64,000 nt of DNA from Citrobacter amalonaticus (GCF_018323885.1 NZ_AP024585.1:1240001-1304000), one strand, 5' to 3'; counted from the stretch's first letter, positions 35,785-48,699 are shown. Notes: generated by a model not told the origin, from the sequence alone. Numbers and translations: made by a program.

Positions 35785-35911
35785 TGTACACAAAGCCATT
35801 CAAATTGCATCGAGACGAAAAGTCTGAGAATCTCCTAGAGTTTACATAAGTAAATGACAGGGGTGAACAGACGTAGCCGACAAAGAGGCAGTTTGAAGAA
35901 TGACGTGTATA
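35785..35911. repeat. ERIC element (127 bp)
   Basis: The gap between ybaE and queC contains a full-length ERIC. The core TTACATAAGTAAATGACAGG is close to the consensus used for ERIC PCR primers. The ends (TGTACAC at the left, GTGTATA at the right) and the arms (TTCAAATTGCA and AGTTTGAAGAATGACG) match the inverted-repeat layout. It is in the opposite orientation to the copy at 6937-7062. If transcribed, it would fold into a long hairpin ahead of queC. Confidence 0.85.
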
Positions 35912-35954
35912 AAGCCGCTATGGTAGCGCCAGAGTTGCCTGGCGACCAGCTTCT

Positions 35955-37655
35955 TCACGACGCGGGTGGTGGTAGCCAGGCTTCGGTGAACTCAAACCAG
36001 CCGCGCGGATTCAACCGCACCCCGTTCACACCAGGTGGTGCGCTGATGCGATAGTGATAGTTAAACAGCGGCGTCAGCGTCGCGTCATCCATCAGGCTGG
36101 CGAAAACTTGCCGCAGCGCGGCATAGCGATGATCCTCTTCCGGTCTGATTTGCAGCGCATCCAGCGTGGCCTGAAGATGTGAGAATGTTGGTGCATCAAG
36201 CACGTGCGGCCAAAGTGAATCACAGCGTAGCCACTGTTCGAGTGTATATTCGGGCGCTTCGCCAATCAGGCGGTCTCCCATCAGCAGATCCGCTTCGGCA
36301 AGCCGTTGGCAGCCGTCCCAGGTTTTCGCGTTATGAAAAATCAGCGTCAGTTCGCAGCCGAGGGCGGCCAGCGTGTGGCGCAGGTGTTCTGCCATAGTAT
36401 GCAGTTCCACCGGCAGGTGATAAACCAGCGTCATTTTTTTCGGTAGTTCAACCGATTCCAGCCCCTCCCACTGCGGAATGGCCCAGCCAGGCAACAATTC
36501 GTTGCAGGGCGTAATCAGGTTTTCTCTCACATCCAGCGTTTGCAGCAGTGAAGAACGATGAATAAGGCTGACCAGCCGACGAGCCTGCAGTGGCGTCAGG
36601 TGGGCGCTTTTTTTCAGCGCGAGATAGCAAAAGCCGAGACTGATGCCGGTACTTACCGGGCTCACCGTGGCGAGTTCTTCGGGTTTGCCAATGGTTATCT
36701 GCACCGGATGGCGACAACTGGTGCCGAGATCTTGCTCAAAAAGCTGAGGGGTGATCCAGTATTCAATGGCTTTGAGCAGTGGATGTACGAGATGGTAATG
36801 GTCATGGCTTTCCAGACGTACCAGTTCGGGCGTAAACAGCGTCAGACGAAAAGGTCCCGTTCCGATGACGGGGTGTTCCGGATGTGCCAGCAGGCTGCCG
36901 TAGCTTGCCAGCCGGTGCGCCAGCCAGAAATCCGGGCGGTGCAGGATAAACGTCAGGCACTGCGGATGCGTCACCTCAATGTGCTTTACGCTGATAAACA
37001 GCCGGTTCAGTGCCGGGAGTTTGCGCAACATCAGCAGTCGCTGATGAAGCTGTGTGGTTTCTACCGCGTCACCGTTGTGCCAGAACAGCGTCGAGCGGAT
37101 ATAGAAGTCCCAGCGCAACCCGTCGGCGGAAATATCCCAGTGGTGGGCTAAATCCCCGCAGGGCCGCTGCGTCTGGCTGTCAAAACGGGTCAGTCCGGAG
37201 AAAATCTGCCCTGCGAGATGTTGCTCGGCGCGACCGGGAAGAAAACCAGAATGCAGCGGTTCAAGCTGACGGTAATAGGGAATACGCAGCGTGGGCGTGT
37301 CGTTTTGCCATTGACCCCCCATAAAGGGCTGCAGCATGGCCCGTAGTTCACCGGGTGCCAGTTGCGCCAGCTCCAGTACGCTAAGCTGTTGGCCCTTCTC
37401 CAGCGCCTGTTCCATCATCGCCGTGCGCAATGATTCCGGGGCCACCAGAAAACGCAGTTGCCCGCGCTTACCGCGTCCGGACTGCGCCTCCCAGACCAGC
37501 CAACCCGATTCCTGCGCCTGGCGCAACAACGTGCGGACGTGCCGCTCACTACAGAAGCAGCGTTCAGCCAGTTCCCCGACGGTCACGTGCTGCGGTTCGC
37601 CGTTAGAAGGCTGCCAGAGTCGCTGGTACTGATTAAGCCGATTGAGAAGTCGCAT
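35955..37655 (-). CDS. ybaE: SgrR-like transcriptional regulator YbaE
   Basis: The 566-residue protein has an N-terminal winged-helix DNA-binding domain (about 10-110, with a Cys-Phe-Cys-Ser-Glu-Arg-His-Val-Arg recognition segment) fused to a solute-binding-protein-like domain (about 130-560), as in SgrR. It matches E. coli YbaE in length and sequence. Its target genes and ligand are unknown. SgrR itself responds to sugar-phosphate stress, but that should not be transferred to this protein. The start at 37655 is preferred over 37670. Confidence 0.93.
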   Translation of the reverse strand: MRLLNRLNQYQRLWQPSNGEPQHVTVGELAERCFCSERHVRTLLRQAQESGWLVWEAQSGRGKRGQLRFLVAPESLRTAMMEQALEKGQQLSVLELAQLAPGELRAMLQPFMGGQWQNDTPTLRIPYYRQLEPLHSGFLPGRAEQHLAGQIFSGLTRFDSQTQRPCGDLAHHWDISADGLRWDFYIRSTLFWHNGDAVETTQLHQRLLMLRKLPALNRLFISVKHIEVTHPQCLTFILHRPDFWLAHRLASYGSLLAHPEHPVIGTGPFRLTLFTPELVRLESHDHYHLVHPLLKAIEYWITPQLFEQDLGTSCRHPVQITIGKPEELATVSPVSTGISLGFCYLALKKSAHLTPLQARRLVSLIHRSSLLQTLDVRENLITPCNELLPGWAIPQWEGLESVELPKKMTLVYHLPVELHTMAEHLRHTLAALGCELTLIFHNAKTWDGCQRLAEADLLMGDRLIGEAPEYTLEQWLRCDSLWPHVLDAPTFSHLQATLDALQIRPEEDHRYAALRQVFASLMDDATLTPLFNYHYRISAPPGVNGVRLNPRGWFEFTEAWLPPPAS

Positions 37656-37754
37656 ATAAACCCGGAACAATTTCTTTTATCTATTCACTATTACTTCCGT
37701 ATATCTCAGGTAATACTGAATCACAAGTTAATCCGTCACCGAGTGGAGAAAGAG

Positions 37755-38573
37755 ATGGCACGCCTGGCTGCATTTGATATGGATGGCACCCTGTTGATGC
37801 CAAATCACCTTTTGGGTGATGAAACGCTCTCTACTCTGGCGCGTCTGCGCGAACGTGACATTACCCTGACGTTTGCCACCGGACGCCATGTACTGGAAAT
37901 GCGCCATATTCTCGGCACTTTTTCTCTCGATGCTTTTCTGATCACCGGTAACGGGACACGCATTCACTCGCTGGAAGGCGAGGTGCTGCACCGTCAGGAT
38001 CTGGATCCGGCTGTTGCTGAGATCGTCCTGCATCAGCACTGGGACACACAGGCGAGTATGCATGTCTTCAACGATAACGGCTGGTTTACCGGACAAGAGA
38101 TCCCCGAGATGCTGCACGCCCACGTCTATAGCGGTTTTCGCTATCAGATTGTGGATGTCGCGCGTATTCCGGCAGATCGGGTGACTAAAGTTTGCTTCTG
38201 TGGCGATCATGACGATTTGACGAGGCTGAAAATTCAGCTTGAAGAGGTACTGGGCGCACGAGCCCATCTTTGTTACTCGGCGATCGATTGCCTGGAAGTA
38301 CTGCCGGTAGGCTGTAACAAAGGTTCTGCACTGGAGGTCCTGAGCGGACATCTGGGGCTGTCGCTGACGGAATGTATGGCGTTTGGTGACGCGATGAACG
38401 ATCGCGAAATGCTTGGCAGCGTCGGCCGTGGCCTGATCATGGGCAATGCCATGCCGCAGCTTATTGCCGAACTTCCCCATTTACCGGTGATTGGTCATTG
38501 TCGCAACCAGGCGGTATCACACTTTTTGACACATTGGCTGGACTATCCAAATCTTCCTTATTCCCCCGAATGA
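37755..38573 (+). CDS. cof: HMP-PP phosphatase Cof (HAD superfamily)
   Basis: The 272-residue phosphatase has the HAD motif Asp8-Met-Asp10-Gly-Thr near the N-terminus and the late Gly-Asp-Ala-Met-Asn-Asp motif (about 212-217). It belongs to the Cof subfamily with a C2-type cap. In E. coli it dephosphorylates the thiamine precursor HMP-PP and pyridoxal phosphate in vitro. The E. coli-length start at 37755, behind GGAGAAAGAG, is chosen over a longer ORF from 37458. It runs divergently from ybaE. Confidence 0.95.
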   Translation: MARLAAFDMDGTLLMPNHLLGDETLSTLARLRERDITLTFATGRHVLEMRHILGTFSLDAFLITGNGTRIHSLEGEVLHRQDLDPAVAEIVLHQHWDTQASMHVFNDNGWFTGQEIPEMLHAHVYSGFRYQIVDVARIPADRVTKVCFCGDHDDLTRLKIQLEEVLGARAHLCYSAIDCLEVLPVGCNKGSALEVLSGHLGLSLTECMAFGDAMNDREMLGSVGRGLIMGNAMPQLIAELPHLPVIGHCRNQAVSHFLTHWLDYPNLPYSPE

Positions 38574-38587
38574 GAGACCCTACCAGC

Positions 38588-38613
38588 ACCGGGCGTTCAG
38601 CCCGGTTTTTTTT
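38588..38613 (+). terminator. Terminator of cof
   Basis: ACCGGGC and GCCCGGT form a perfect 7-base stem with a GTTCA loop followed by eight Ts. It separates cof from the convergent cdsH. Confidence 0.93.
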
Positions 38614-38616
38614 GAT

Positions 38617-39669
38617 TTAATGGGTATTCAGCAACCCCACCAGCTCTGCTTTCGCCGCGCTAAGATCGCCAATATGGGCGCTCACCCATTCAGCATGGTA
38701 GTAGGTGTCCAGATAGCGTTCGCCGCTGTCGCACAGTAGCGTCACCAGCGAACCGGTTTCTCCGGCTTCGCGCATGCGGGCGGCCAGTTGCAACATTCCC
38801 CACATATTGGTACCCGTAGAGGCACCGACTTTGCGGCCCAGTTGCGTTTCCAGCCAGTGCGCGGTCGCCACGCTGGCGGCATCCGGTACGCGCAGCATCT
38901 CATCGACCACGTCGGCAATGAATGACGGTTCGACGCGCGGGCGTCCAATTCCTTCAATTTTGCTGCCGACAGGGCTGCGCAGCGTAGCATCACGCGACTG
39001 CCAGAAAGGCAGGAAGACGGAGTTTTCCGGGTCCACCACCATCAATTTTGTATCGTAACCCTGGCAGCGGATGTAGCGGCCAATGGTCGCGGAGGTCCCG
39101 CCGGTTCCGGCGCTCATCACAATGTGTTTCGGTACGGGATGCGGTTCACACTGCATCTGGCGGAAGATGCTGTCGGCGATATTGTTGTTACCGCGCCAGT
39201 CGGTGGCGCGTTCGGCATAGGTGAACTGATCCATATAATGGCCGTTCAACTCATGCGCCAGTTGTTCTGACGCCGCATAAATCTCGCAGGCGCTGTCCAC
39301 GAAATGACAGCGACCACCGTAAAATTCAATCTGTTCGATTTTCCGTTTGGCCGTACAGGCGGGCATGACGGCGATAAACGGCAGCCCCAGCAGGCGCGCG
39401 AAATAGGCTTCGGAGACTGCCGTTGAACCGGAAGAGGATTCGATAATCGTCGTGCCTTCCTTAATCCAGCCATTGCACAACCCATAGAGGAACAGCGAAC
39501 GCGCCAGCCGGTGCTTCAGGCTACCGGTCGGGTGGGTGCTTTCATCTTTCAGATAGAGCTGGATATCCGGAAATGCCGGTAATGGCAGGCGGATAAGATG
39601 GGTATCCGCCGAGCGCTGATAATCCGCGTTAATCTCATTGATGGCATTTTTAACCCAGGTGCTGTTCAT
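38617..39669 (-). CDS. cdsH: PLP-dependent cysteine desulfhydrase (CdsH-like)
   Basis: The 350-residue protein is a fold-type II pyridoxal-phosphate enzyme related to cysteine synthase. The PLP lysine is Lys52 (in Gly-Ser-Leu-Lys-His-Arg), the substrate loop Glu-Ser-Ser-Ser-Gly-Ser-Thr is at 77-83, and the phosphate loop Gly-Thr-Gly-Gly-Thr is at 188-192. It closely resembles the Salmonella enzyme beside ybaO that splits cysteine into pyruvate, ammonia and sulfide. Divergent decR supports this. Two tandem ATGs (39672 and 39669) are possible starts, and the second is used. E. coli K-12 has no gene here and uses cyuPA instead. The gene symbol is transferred by similarity. Confidence 0.85.
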   Translation of the reverse strand: MNSTWVKNAINEINADYQRSADTHLIRLPLPAFPDIQLYLKDESTHPTGSLKHRLARSLFLYGLCNGWIKEGTTIIESSSGSTAVSEAYFARLLGLPFIAVMPACTAKRKIEQIEFYGGRCHFVDSACEIYAASEQLAHELNGHYMDQFTYAERATDWRGNNNIADSIFRQMQCEPHPVPKHIVMSAGTGGTSATIGRYIRCQGYDTKLMVVDPENSVFLPFWQSRDATLRSPVGSKIEGIGRPRVEPSFIADVVDEMLRVPDAASVATAHWLETQLGRKVGASTGTNMWGMLQLAARMREAGETGSLVTLLCDSGERYLDTYYHAEWVSAHIGDLSAAKAELVGLLNTH

Positions 39670-39757
39670 CATTAGTATCCATTTGTCATTTTGTGCCAAG
39701 AGTAGCGAAAAGCACGGAAAAAATTGTTGCCATTTAGCCTTTAAAATAGAATGTAAG

Positions 39758-39772
39758 GAGAAAATTCTTCTC
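39758..39772. promoter_or_regulatory. Candidate DecR operator between cdsH and decR
   Basis: GAGAA and TTCTC form an inverted repeat with a 5-base centre, 10 bases before the decR start and close to a TAAAAT -10-like element. Lrp-family regulators often bind such short palindromes. The assignment is positional inference. Confidence 0.3.
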
Positions 39773-39784
39773 TGAGGTGCCGGT

Positions 39785-40243
39785 ATGTTAGATAAAATTG
39801 ACCGTAAGCTGCTTGCATTGTTGCAACAGGACTGCACCCTCTCTTTGCAGGCGCTGGCGGATGCCGTTAATCTGACCACCACACCCTGCTGGAAACGCCT
39901 CAAACGACTAGAAGATGAGGGAATTCTGGTCGGTAAAGTCGCACTGCTGGATCCGGAAAAACTGGGGCTGGGATTAACCGCCTTTGTGCTCATTAAAACC
40001 CAGCATCACAGCAGTGACTGGTATTGCCGCTTCGTGACGGTGGTCAGTGAGATGCCGGAGGTGTTGGGCTTCTGGCGCATGGCCGGGGAGTACGACTACC
40101 TGATGCGGGTTCAGGTGGCCGACATGAAGCGCTATGACGACTTCTATAAACGTCTGGTCAATAGCGTTCCCGGTCTGTCGGACGTCACGTCGAGCTTTGC
40201 CATGGAACAGATTAAATACACCACTGCGCTGCCAATCGAATAA
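39785..40243 (+). CDS. decR: Cysteine-responsive Lrp-family regulator DecR
   Basis: The 152-residue protein (formerly YbaO) has an N-terminal winged helix-turn-helix (about 1-60) and a C-terminal RAM/ACT-like effector domain (about 65-145). It is close to E. coli DecR, which activates cysteine detoxification genes when cysteine is high. Here it is divergent from a cysteine desulfhydrase gene 115 bases away, so that gene is its likely target. mdlA follows after 45 bases. Confidence 0.95.
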   Translation: MLDKIDRKLLALLQQDCTLSLQALADAVNLTTTPCWKRLKRLEDEGILVGKVALLDPEKLGLGLTAFVLIKTQHHSSDWYCRFVTVVSEMPEVLGFWRMAGEYDYLMRVQVADMKRYDDFYKRLVNSVPGLSDVTSSFAMEQIKYTTALPIE

Positions 40244-40288
40244 CTCTCCCGGCACGATTTGCCGGAAAATCAGGTCAGGACATAATAC

Positions 40289-43832
<3,544 letters not shown>

Positions 43833-43885
43833 TGCACCGCCACTGCCGGGTCGCTTCGGCGGTGGTGCAAAAATGTAACGCATCA

Positions 43886-43902
43886 TGCACTGCCATGGTG
43901 CG
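43886..43902. promoter_or_regulatory. NtrC binding site upstream of glnK
   Basis: TGCAC, five bases, then TGGTGCG closely matches the NtrC (GlnG) consensus TGCACnnnnnTGGTGCA. It lies about 85 bases upstream of the sigma-54 -24 element of glnK, a normal enhancer distance. Confidence 0.75.
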
Positions 43903-43986
43903 TTTTTCTTTTCCCGTTCCGTTTTCCATTCTGAATCGCCAGTCAGACGGCCTGTAGAACAGACATCGGCCCCGCTTTTTCAATTC

Positions 43987-44002
43987 TGGCATACCCCTTG
44001 CA
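43987..44002 (+). promoter_or_regulatory. Sigma-54 promoter of glnK-amtB
   Basis: TGGCAT at -24 and TTGCA at -12 have the spacing required for sigma-54 (TGGCAC-N5-TTGCA). The predicted start is about 40 bases before the glnK start codon. With the NtrC site this shows control by nitrogen limitation. Confidence 0.85.
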
Positions 44003-44055
44003 ATACCTCAGTCGTGTAGTCGCACCATATGCCGAATTCTGACTGGAGGGGATCT

Positions 44056-44394
44056 ATGAAGCTGGTTACCGTGGTAATCAAACCGTTCAAACTGGAAGAC
44101 GTTCGCGAAGCGCTCTCTTCTATTGGTATTCAAGGGCTGACCGTCACCGAAGTGAAAGGGTTCGGACGTCAGAAGGGTCATGCCGAGTTATATCGGGGTG
44201 CAGAGTACAGTGTCAACTTCCTGCCTAAAGTGAAGATTGATGTGGCCATTGCCGACGACCAACTGGATGAAGTGATCGATGTCATCAGCAAGGCGGCCTA
44301 CACCGGAAAAATTGGCGACGGCAAAATTTTCGTCGCGGAGCTGCAACGCGTCATTCGTATTCGCACCGGCGAAGCTGACGAAGCGGCGCTGTAA
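44056..44394 (+). CDS. glnK: PII-family nitrogen regulatory protein GlnK
   Basis: The 112-residue trimeric signalling protein binds ATP, ADP and 2-oxoglutarate. When nitrogen becomes abundant it plugs the AmtB channel encoded downstream. Tyr51, the uridylylated residue on the T-loop (Tyr-Arg-Gly-Ala-Glu-Tyr51), is present, and the C-terminal Arg-Ile-Arg-Thr-Gly-Glu segment is typical. The start at 44056, behind GGAGGGGAT, is preferred over 44029. The amtB start follows 32 bases after the stop. Confidence 0.97.
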   Translation: MKLVTVVIKPFKLEDVREALSSIGIQGLTVTEVKGFGRQKGHAELYRGAEYSVNFLPKVKIDVAIADDQLDEVIDVISKAAYTGKIGDGKIFVAELQRVIRIRTGEADEAAL

Positions 44395-44425
44395 AGCCTG
44401 GCACACAGTAACGGGAAACGACAAA

Positions 44426-45712
44426 ATGAAGATAGCAACGATGAAAACGGGCCTTGCTTCGCTGGCGCTGCTGCCAGGTCTCGCGATGGCTGCTCCGGCA
44501 GTGGCGGATAAAGCCGATAACGCCTTTATGATGATTTGTACCGCGCTGGTGCTGTTTATGACCATACCGGGTATCGCCCTGTTTTACGGCGGTTTGATCC
44601 GCGGGAAGAACGTCCTGTCGATGCTGACGCAGGTCACCGTCACCTTTGCGCTGGTGTGCATCATATGGGTGGTGTTTGGTTATTCACTGGCATTCGGCGA
44701 AGGGAACAGCTTCTTCGGTAACTTCAACTGGGTGATGCTGAAAAACATTGAACTGACCGCCGTAATGGGCAGTATCTACCAATATATTCACGTTGCATTC
44801 CAGGGATCGTTTGCCTGTATTACTGTCGGCCTGATCGTCGGTTCGCTGGCGGAACGCATCCGTTTCTCTGCCGTCCTGATCTTCGTGGTGGTCTGGCTGA
44901 CCCTCTCCTACATTCCGATTGCCCATATGGTGTGGGGCGGCGGCCTGTTGGGATCGCACGGTGCGCTGGACTTTGCCGGCGGTACCGTCGTGCATATCAA
45001 CGCCGCCATCGCTGGCCTGGTGGGGGCTTACCTGATTGGCAAACGTGTGGGTTTCGGCAAAGAGGCGTTCAAACCGCATAACCTGCCGATGGTCTTTACT
45101 GGTACGGCGATCCTCTATATCGGTTGGTTCGGCTTTAACGCCGGTTCCGCAGGGACGGCGAACGAAATTGCTGCGCTGGCCTTTGTGAACACCGTTGTTG
45201 CCACGGCCGCCGCGATCCTCGGCTGGATCTTCGGCGAGTGGGCGTTGCGCGGTAAACCGTCTCTGCTGGGTGCATGCTCAGGGGCGATTGCCGGTCTGGT
45301 TGGCGTGACGCCTGCCTGTGGTTACATCGGTGTCGGTGGCGCGTTAATCATTGGCGTGGTGGCTGGCGTGGCCGGGCTGTGGGGCGTGACAATGCTCAAA
45401 CGTCTGCTGCGCGTTGATGACCCGTGTGATGTGTTTGGCGTTCACGGTGTCTGCGGGATTGTCGGTTGTATTCTTACCGGGGTCTTTGCCTCAAGCGCAC
45501 TGGGCGGTGTGGGCTTTGCTGAAGGGGTGACGATGGGGCATCAGCTGCTGGTTCAGCTTGAGAGCATCGCCATCACGATCGTCTGGTCTGGCGTCGTGGC
45601 CTTCATCGGCTACAAGCTGGCGGATATGACCGTTGGTCTGCGCGTCCCGGAAGAGCAAGAGCGCGAAGGGCTGGATGTGAACAGTCACGGCGAGAATGCC
45701 TACAACGCATAA
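44426..45712 (+). CDS. amtB: Ammonium channel AmtB
   Basis: The 428-residue protein has a cleavable signal peptide (about 22 residues, ending near Ala-Met-Ala) and eleven membrane spans. It forms trimers that conduct ammonium/ammonia across the inner membrane at low external levels. His190 (His168 of the mature protein), one of the twin pore histidines, is visible in Val-Val-His-Ile-Asn. The GlnK-binding cytoplasmic tail is at the C-terminus. The start is the E. coli one, and the ORF extends upstream only by reading through glnK in another frame. Confidence 0.97.
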   Translation: MKIATMKTGLASLALLPGLAMAAPAVADKADNAFMMICTALVLFMTIPGIALFYGGLIRGKNVLSMLTQVTVTFALVCIIWVVFGYSLAFGEGNSFFGNFNWVMLKNIELTAVMGSIYQYIHVAFQGSFACITVGLIVGSLAERIRFSAVLIFVVVWLTLSYIPIAHMVWGGGLLGSHGALDFAGGTVVHINAAIAGLVGAYLIGKRVGFGKEAFKPHNLPMVFTGTAILYIGWFGFNAGSAGTANEIAALAFVNTVVATAAAILGWIFGEWALRGKPSLLGACSGAIAGLVGVTPACGYIGVGGALIIGVVAGVAGLWGVTMLKRLLRVDDPCDVFGVHGVCGIVGCILTGVFASSALGGVGFAEGVTMGHQLLVQLESIAITIVWSGVVAFIGYKLADMTVGLRVPEEQEREGLDVNSHGENAYNA

Positions 45713-45756
45713 CAGAAAAATGCCCGGTGAACTTAACCGGGCAACACGGGATATCG

Positions 45757-45787
45757 CCGGATGCGCAGCAATGCCATCCGGTTTTTT
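45757..45787 (+). terminator. Terminator of glnK-amtB (REP-like)
   Basis: CCGGATG and CATCCGG form a stem followed by TTTTTT. A second small palindrome (TGCCCGGT against ACCGGGCA) at 45721-45743 precedes it. The pair separates amtB from the convergent tesB. Confidence 0.75.
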
Positions 45788-46649
45788 ATTCGTTGTGATT
45801 ACGCATCACCCCTTCCTGCACGGTCGAGGCCACCAGTTTGCCATCCTGCGTGTAGAACTCGCCGCGAACAAATCCGCGCGCGCTGGAGGCCGACGTGCTT
45901 TCCACGCTGTACAGCAGCCATTCATTCAAATCAAACGGACGGTGGAACCACATGGAATGGTCGATCGTGGCAATCTGAATCCCTTTTTCCAGGAAACCAA
46001 TGCCGTGAGGTTGCAGGGCAACCGGCAGGAAATTGAGATCGGAGGCGTAGCCCAACAGATACTGATGGACGCGAATGTCGTTGGGTAATGTACCGTTCGC
46101 GCGGATCCACACCTGGCGCGTGGGTTCTGCCACATGGCCTTTTAACGGGTTATGAAACTCAACGGGACGCACTTCCAGCGGGCGATCGCAGAGAAATTTA
46201 TCTTTTAAAATCGGCGGCAACTGATGCGCGACTGACCGGGCAATGTCGGTTTCTGATGTTAATCCTTCCGGCGCGGGGGCGTGCGGCATGGTTTTTTGAT
46301 GTTCGAAACCGGGCTCTGGCGCCTGGAATGAAGCGGTCATATAAAAAATAGGCTTTCCGTTCTGAATAGCGGCAACGCGGCGGGCGCTGAAGCTGTTGCC
46401 GTCGCGCAGAACTTCCACGTCATAAATAATCGGTCGCTGGCTATCACCAGGGCGTAAAAAATAGCTATGAAACGAGTGGACCAGGCGTTCTTCTGGTACC
46501 GTTTCTTTCGCTGCATACAGCGCCTGACCGACGACCTGTCCACCAAATACCTGGCGCAGCCCTAAGTCTTCACTTTGGCCCCGAAAGAGTCCTTCCTCAA
46601 TTTTTTCCAGATTCAACAATGTCAGCAAATTGTTCAGTGCCTGACTCAT
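45786..46649 (-). CDS. tesB: Acyl-CoA thioesterase II
   Basis: The 287-residue double-HotDog enzyme hydrolyses a broad range of medium- and long-chain acyl-CoAs. The second HotDog domain carries the catalytic Asp-His-Ser-Met-Trp-Phe-His segment (near residues 204-210) and a late Gln-Glu-Gly motif with the catalytic glutamine. It is one residue longer than E. coli TesB. It is a single leftward gene. Confidence 0.96.
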   Translation of the reverse strand: MSQALNNLLTLLNLEKIEEGLFRGQSEDLGLRQVFGGQVVGQALYAAKETVPEERLVHSFHSYFLRPGDSQRPIIYDVEVLRDGNSFSARRVAAIQNGKPIFYMTASFQAPEPGFEHQKTMPHAPAPEGLTSETDIARSVAHQLPPILKDKFLCDRPLEVRPVEFHNPLKGHVAEPTRQVWIRANGTLPNDIRVHQYLLGYASDLNFLPVALQPHGIGFLEKGIQIATIDHSMWFHRPFDLNEWLLYSVESTSASSARGFVRGEFYTQDGKLVASTVQEGVMRNHNE

Positions 46650-46861
46650 ACATGCTCTCCAGGTAACAACGACGCCGAAGCGAGATAGGCAGAGTATAAC
46701 GCAATTTTAGAAGTGGTCCGATGGGTGCAATAGTCTGAAAAACTGGCCAATTCCAGGCAAAAATAAGTGATATGTGCCACACTTAGCTACGTTACGTTTT
46801 TGTTAACCACTCTTCCGGCGGGAGGAAAACCCGCTGGTGCAGAGATGATAAGGAGAATTTA

Positions 46862-47431
46862 ATGAAGCTCATGCACATGGTAAGTGGTTTAGCGGTTGCG
46901 GTTGCTCTGGCCGCCTGCGCAGATAAAAGCGCGGATATCCAGACGCCAGCGCCAAACCCAAACACTTCAGCAACGACCACACAGCCTGCTATTCAGCAAC
47001 CTAATGTCTCGGGTACCGTATGGATCCGTCAGAAAGTGGCATTGCCGCCTGACGCCGTGCTTACCGTGACCCTGTCGGATGCGTCGCTCGCCGACGCCCC
47101 GTCGAAAGTGTTGTCCCAGAAAGCGGTTCGTACCGAAGGGAAACAGGCGCCATTTAGCTTCGTTCTGCCGTTTAACCCGGCTGACGTGCAGCCGAATGCC
47201 CGCATTCTGCTGAGTGCGGCAATTACGGTGAATGACAAACTGGTGTTTATTACCGATACCGTTCAGCCGGTCATCAACCAGGGCGGTACGAAAGCCGATC
47301 TGACTCTGGTGCCGGTGCAGCAAACGGAAGTGCCTGTGCAGGCAAGCGGTGGGGCAGCGACAACGGTGCCTTCAACTTCGCCAACGCAGGTCAACCCGTC
47401 TTCAGCGGTGCCTGCTCCGACACAGTACTAA
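46862..47431 (+). CDS. ybaY: Lipoprotein YbaY
   Basis: The 189-residue protein has a lipoprotein signal with lipobox Leu-Ala-Ala-Cys19 and a beta-rich type III secretion pilotin-like domain (about 45-155). It ends in a Pro/Ser/Thr-rich tail. In E. coli it is a surface-associated lipoprotein linked to osmotic and glycine-betaine conditions. The role is not known. A GGAGAA site at 46851-46856 sets the start. Confidence 0.94.
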   Translation: MKLMHMVSGLAVAVALAACADKSADIQTPAPNPNTSATTTQPAIQQPNVSGTVWIRQKVALPPDAVLTVTLSDASLADAPSKVLSQKAVRTEGKQAPFSFVLPFNPADVQPNARILLSAAITVNDKLVFITDTVQPVINQGGTKADLTLVPVQQTEVPVQASGGAATTVPSTSPTQVNPSSAVPAPTQY

Positions 47432-47462
47432 GGCCTGTCTGACCCTCTCCACCCGGAGAGGG

Positions 47463-47852
47463 TCAATAATTCCAGCGATACCGTTGCAAATCAATCAGCC
47501 CGCTCCCTGATACCACAATACCTTCTGCCAGTAATGCCTGCCGTTGTCGCTGTAGATCGGGACCGGTGAGTGAAATCGCACCGTGCCGATTCACCACCCG
47601 ATGCCAGGGCAGGGTGCTGCCTTCGGGTAAACGTTTGAGTACGCCACCAACCTGTCTGGCCGCGCGCGGAGAACCTGCGAGCAATGCGATGTCGCCATAA
47701 GTGGTGACACAGCCTTCGGGAATGGAGGCAACAATTTGCCAGACGCGCTGAGGGAAAGTGTCTTGTCTGTCCATGGTCTCTTCCTGCGGTAATCCTTCAG
47801 CATAATCTGGAATGGCGGGCGCGGGAAGTTCCATTGCGCAAGAAACCAGCAT
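47463..47852 (-). CDS. atl: Alkyltransferase-like protein Atl (YbaZ)
   Basis: The 129-residue protein resembles the C-terminal DNA-binding half of O6-alkylguanine transferases, but its active site reads Pro-Trp-His-Arg-Val in place of Pro-Cys-His-Arg-Val. It cannot take up the alkyl group and instead flags O6-alkylguanine for nucleotide excision repair. The start used here follows E. coli. A later Met near residue 27 would remove the poorly conserved N-terminal tail, and the ORF extends to 47873. Confidence 0.9.
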   Translation of the reverse strand: MLVSCAMELPAPAIPDYAEGLPQEETMDRQDTFPQRVWQIVASIPEGCVTTYGDIALLAGSPRAARQVGGVLKRLPEGSTLPWHRVVNRHGAISLTGPDLQRQRQALLAEGIVVSGSGLIDLQRYRWNY

Positions 47853-47928
47853 CTGACCGCCGATGGCTTGCAATTACAGGGGGCAGCAGTGATAATGCGC
47901 CTGCGCGTTGGTTAACAACGCTCTCAAT

Positions 47929-48042
47929 GGGGGCTCTGTTGGTTCTCCCGCAACGCTACTCTGTTTACCAGGTCAGGTCCGGAAGGAAGCAGCCAAGGCA
48001 GATGACGCGTGTGCCGGGATGTAGCTGGCAGGGCCCCCACCC
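47929..48042 (+). ncRNA. ffs: 4.5S RNA of the signal recognition particle
   Basis: A 114-base segment begins GGGGGCTC and ends GGGCCCCCACCC. It contains the SRP domain IV core: AGGTCAGGTCC, then GGAAGGAAGCAGCC, then GGCAG. It matches E. coli ffs over its length. The RNA binds Ffh to target inner-membrane proteins during translation. It lies next to atl, as in E. coli. Confidence 0.97.
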
Positions 48043-48232
48043 ATTTGTGCCATCTGGCATCACATCTTCGTTTTTCTTCTTGTTGTTGTCATAGTTTTGT
48101 CATTTTTTTGTCATCAAATGCTGGCAGAGTGTTTTTGGGATGTTAAATCCTGGCGCTCAATTCGCTTATCACGCCATGGCGATCCTGTCGTCGCCGGAAC
48201 CGTGCTTTTGCCTGTCCACAAGGATTCTTACG

Positions 48233-48484
48233 ATGGCTACTGCAGTACTGAATGTCAAAATTGATGAGACGTTAAAAGAAAAACTTCGTCATTACGCTGA
48301 ACTGAATAATGAGAATTTAAGCGTCACGACAGAAAAACTGCTGCTGATTGCCTTCGACGTTGCGGCAGAGGCGGGGGTCTCGGCTGGCGATATCGATAGC
48401 CAACACACGGAAGAGTCGTTTGTTGAGCCACTGACTCCTAAAGAAATCAAAGCATTGCGCAGACTACTGAAGAAGAAAAAATGA
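48233..48484 (+). CDS. Small ribbon-helix-helix-like protein (unknown)
   Basis: I do not recognise this gene. The 83-residue product has the layout of a ribbon-helix-helix DNA-binding protein: a short beta strand (Val-Leu-Asn-Val-Lys-Ile-Asp at 5-11), helix 1 (about 12-25), a turn and helix 2 (about 30-45). An acidic linker and a very basic tail (Arg-Arg-Leu-Leu-Lys-Lys-Lys-Lys) follow. Such proteins are often antitoxins or plasmid-type repressors. The ATG follows AAGGATT. Its TGA overlaps the next gene's ATG (ATGA), so the two are coupled. It lies 190 bases after ffs and is more AT-rich than its neighbours. Confidence 0.7.
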   Translation: MATAVLNVKIDETLKEKLRHYAELNNENLSVTTEKLLLIAFDVAAEAGVSAGDIDSQHTEESFVEPLTPKEIKALRRLLKKKK

Positions 48485-48699
48485 AACAGCAAACGCTCTC
48501 CATCGCCAGTAACTATGGCGAAGCCTGTGAACTGCTCCGCTCGGGTTATGTTAAGCATGTTTGCCTGAGCTGGAACGTCGGTAGTGATGAATTTTTCCGT
48601 ATAGCCTCTGACTGGTGCGATGCCGGTGCCAAAATAAAGAAAGAGGGCGATAATTTTGTGATTTCCCTCAAGGGTTTTCCGGTTCCTCGTCAGCATTAA
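48481..48699 (+). CDS. Small protein of unknown function coupled to the RHH-like gene
   Basis: The 72-residue product has no family I can name. It contains three cysteines (residues 16, 28 and 46), a Trp-Asn-Val-Gly-Ser segment and a C-terminal stretch (Lys-Lys-Glu-Gly-Asp-Asn-Phe-Val-Ile-Ser-Leu-Lys-Gly) that looks like a beta hairpin. It has no signal peptide or membrane span. Its start overlaps the preceding stop codon by four bases. A toxin paired with an antitoxin is one reading and a small accessory partner is another. The stop codon overlaps the convergent regulator's stop region by four bases. Confidence 0.65.
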   Translation: MKQQTLSIASNYGEACELLRSGYVKHVCLSWNVGSDEFFRIASDWCDAGAKIKKEGDNFVISLKGFPVPRQH

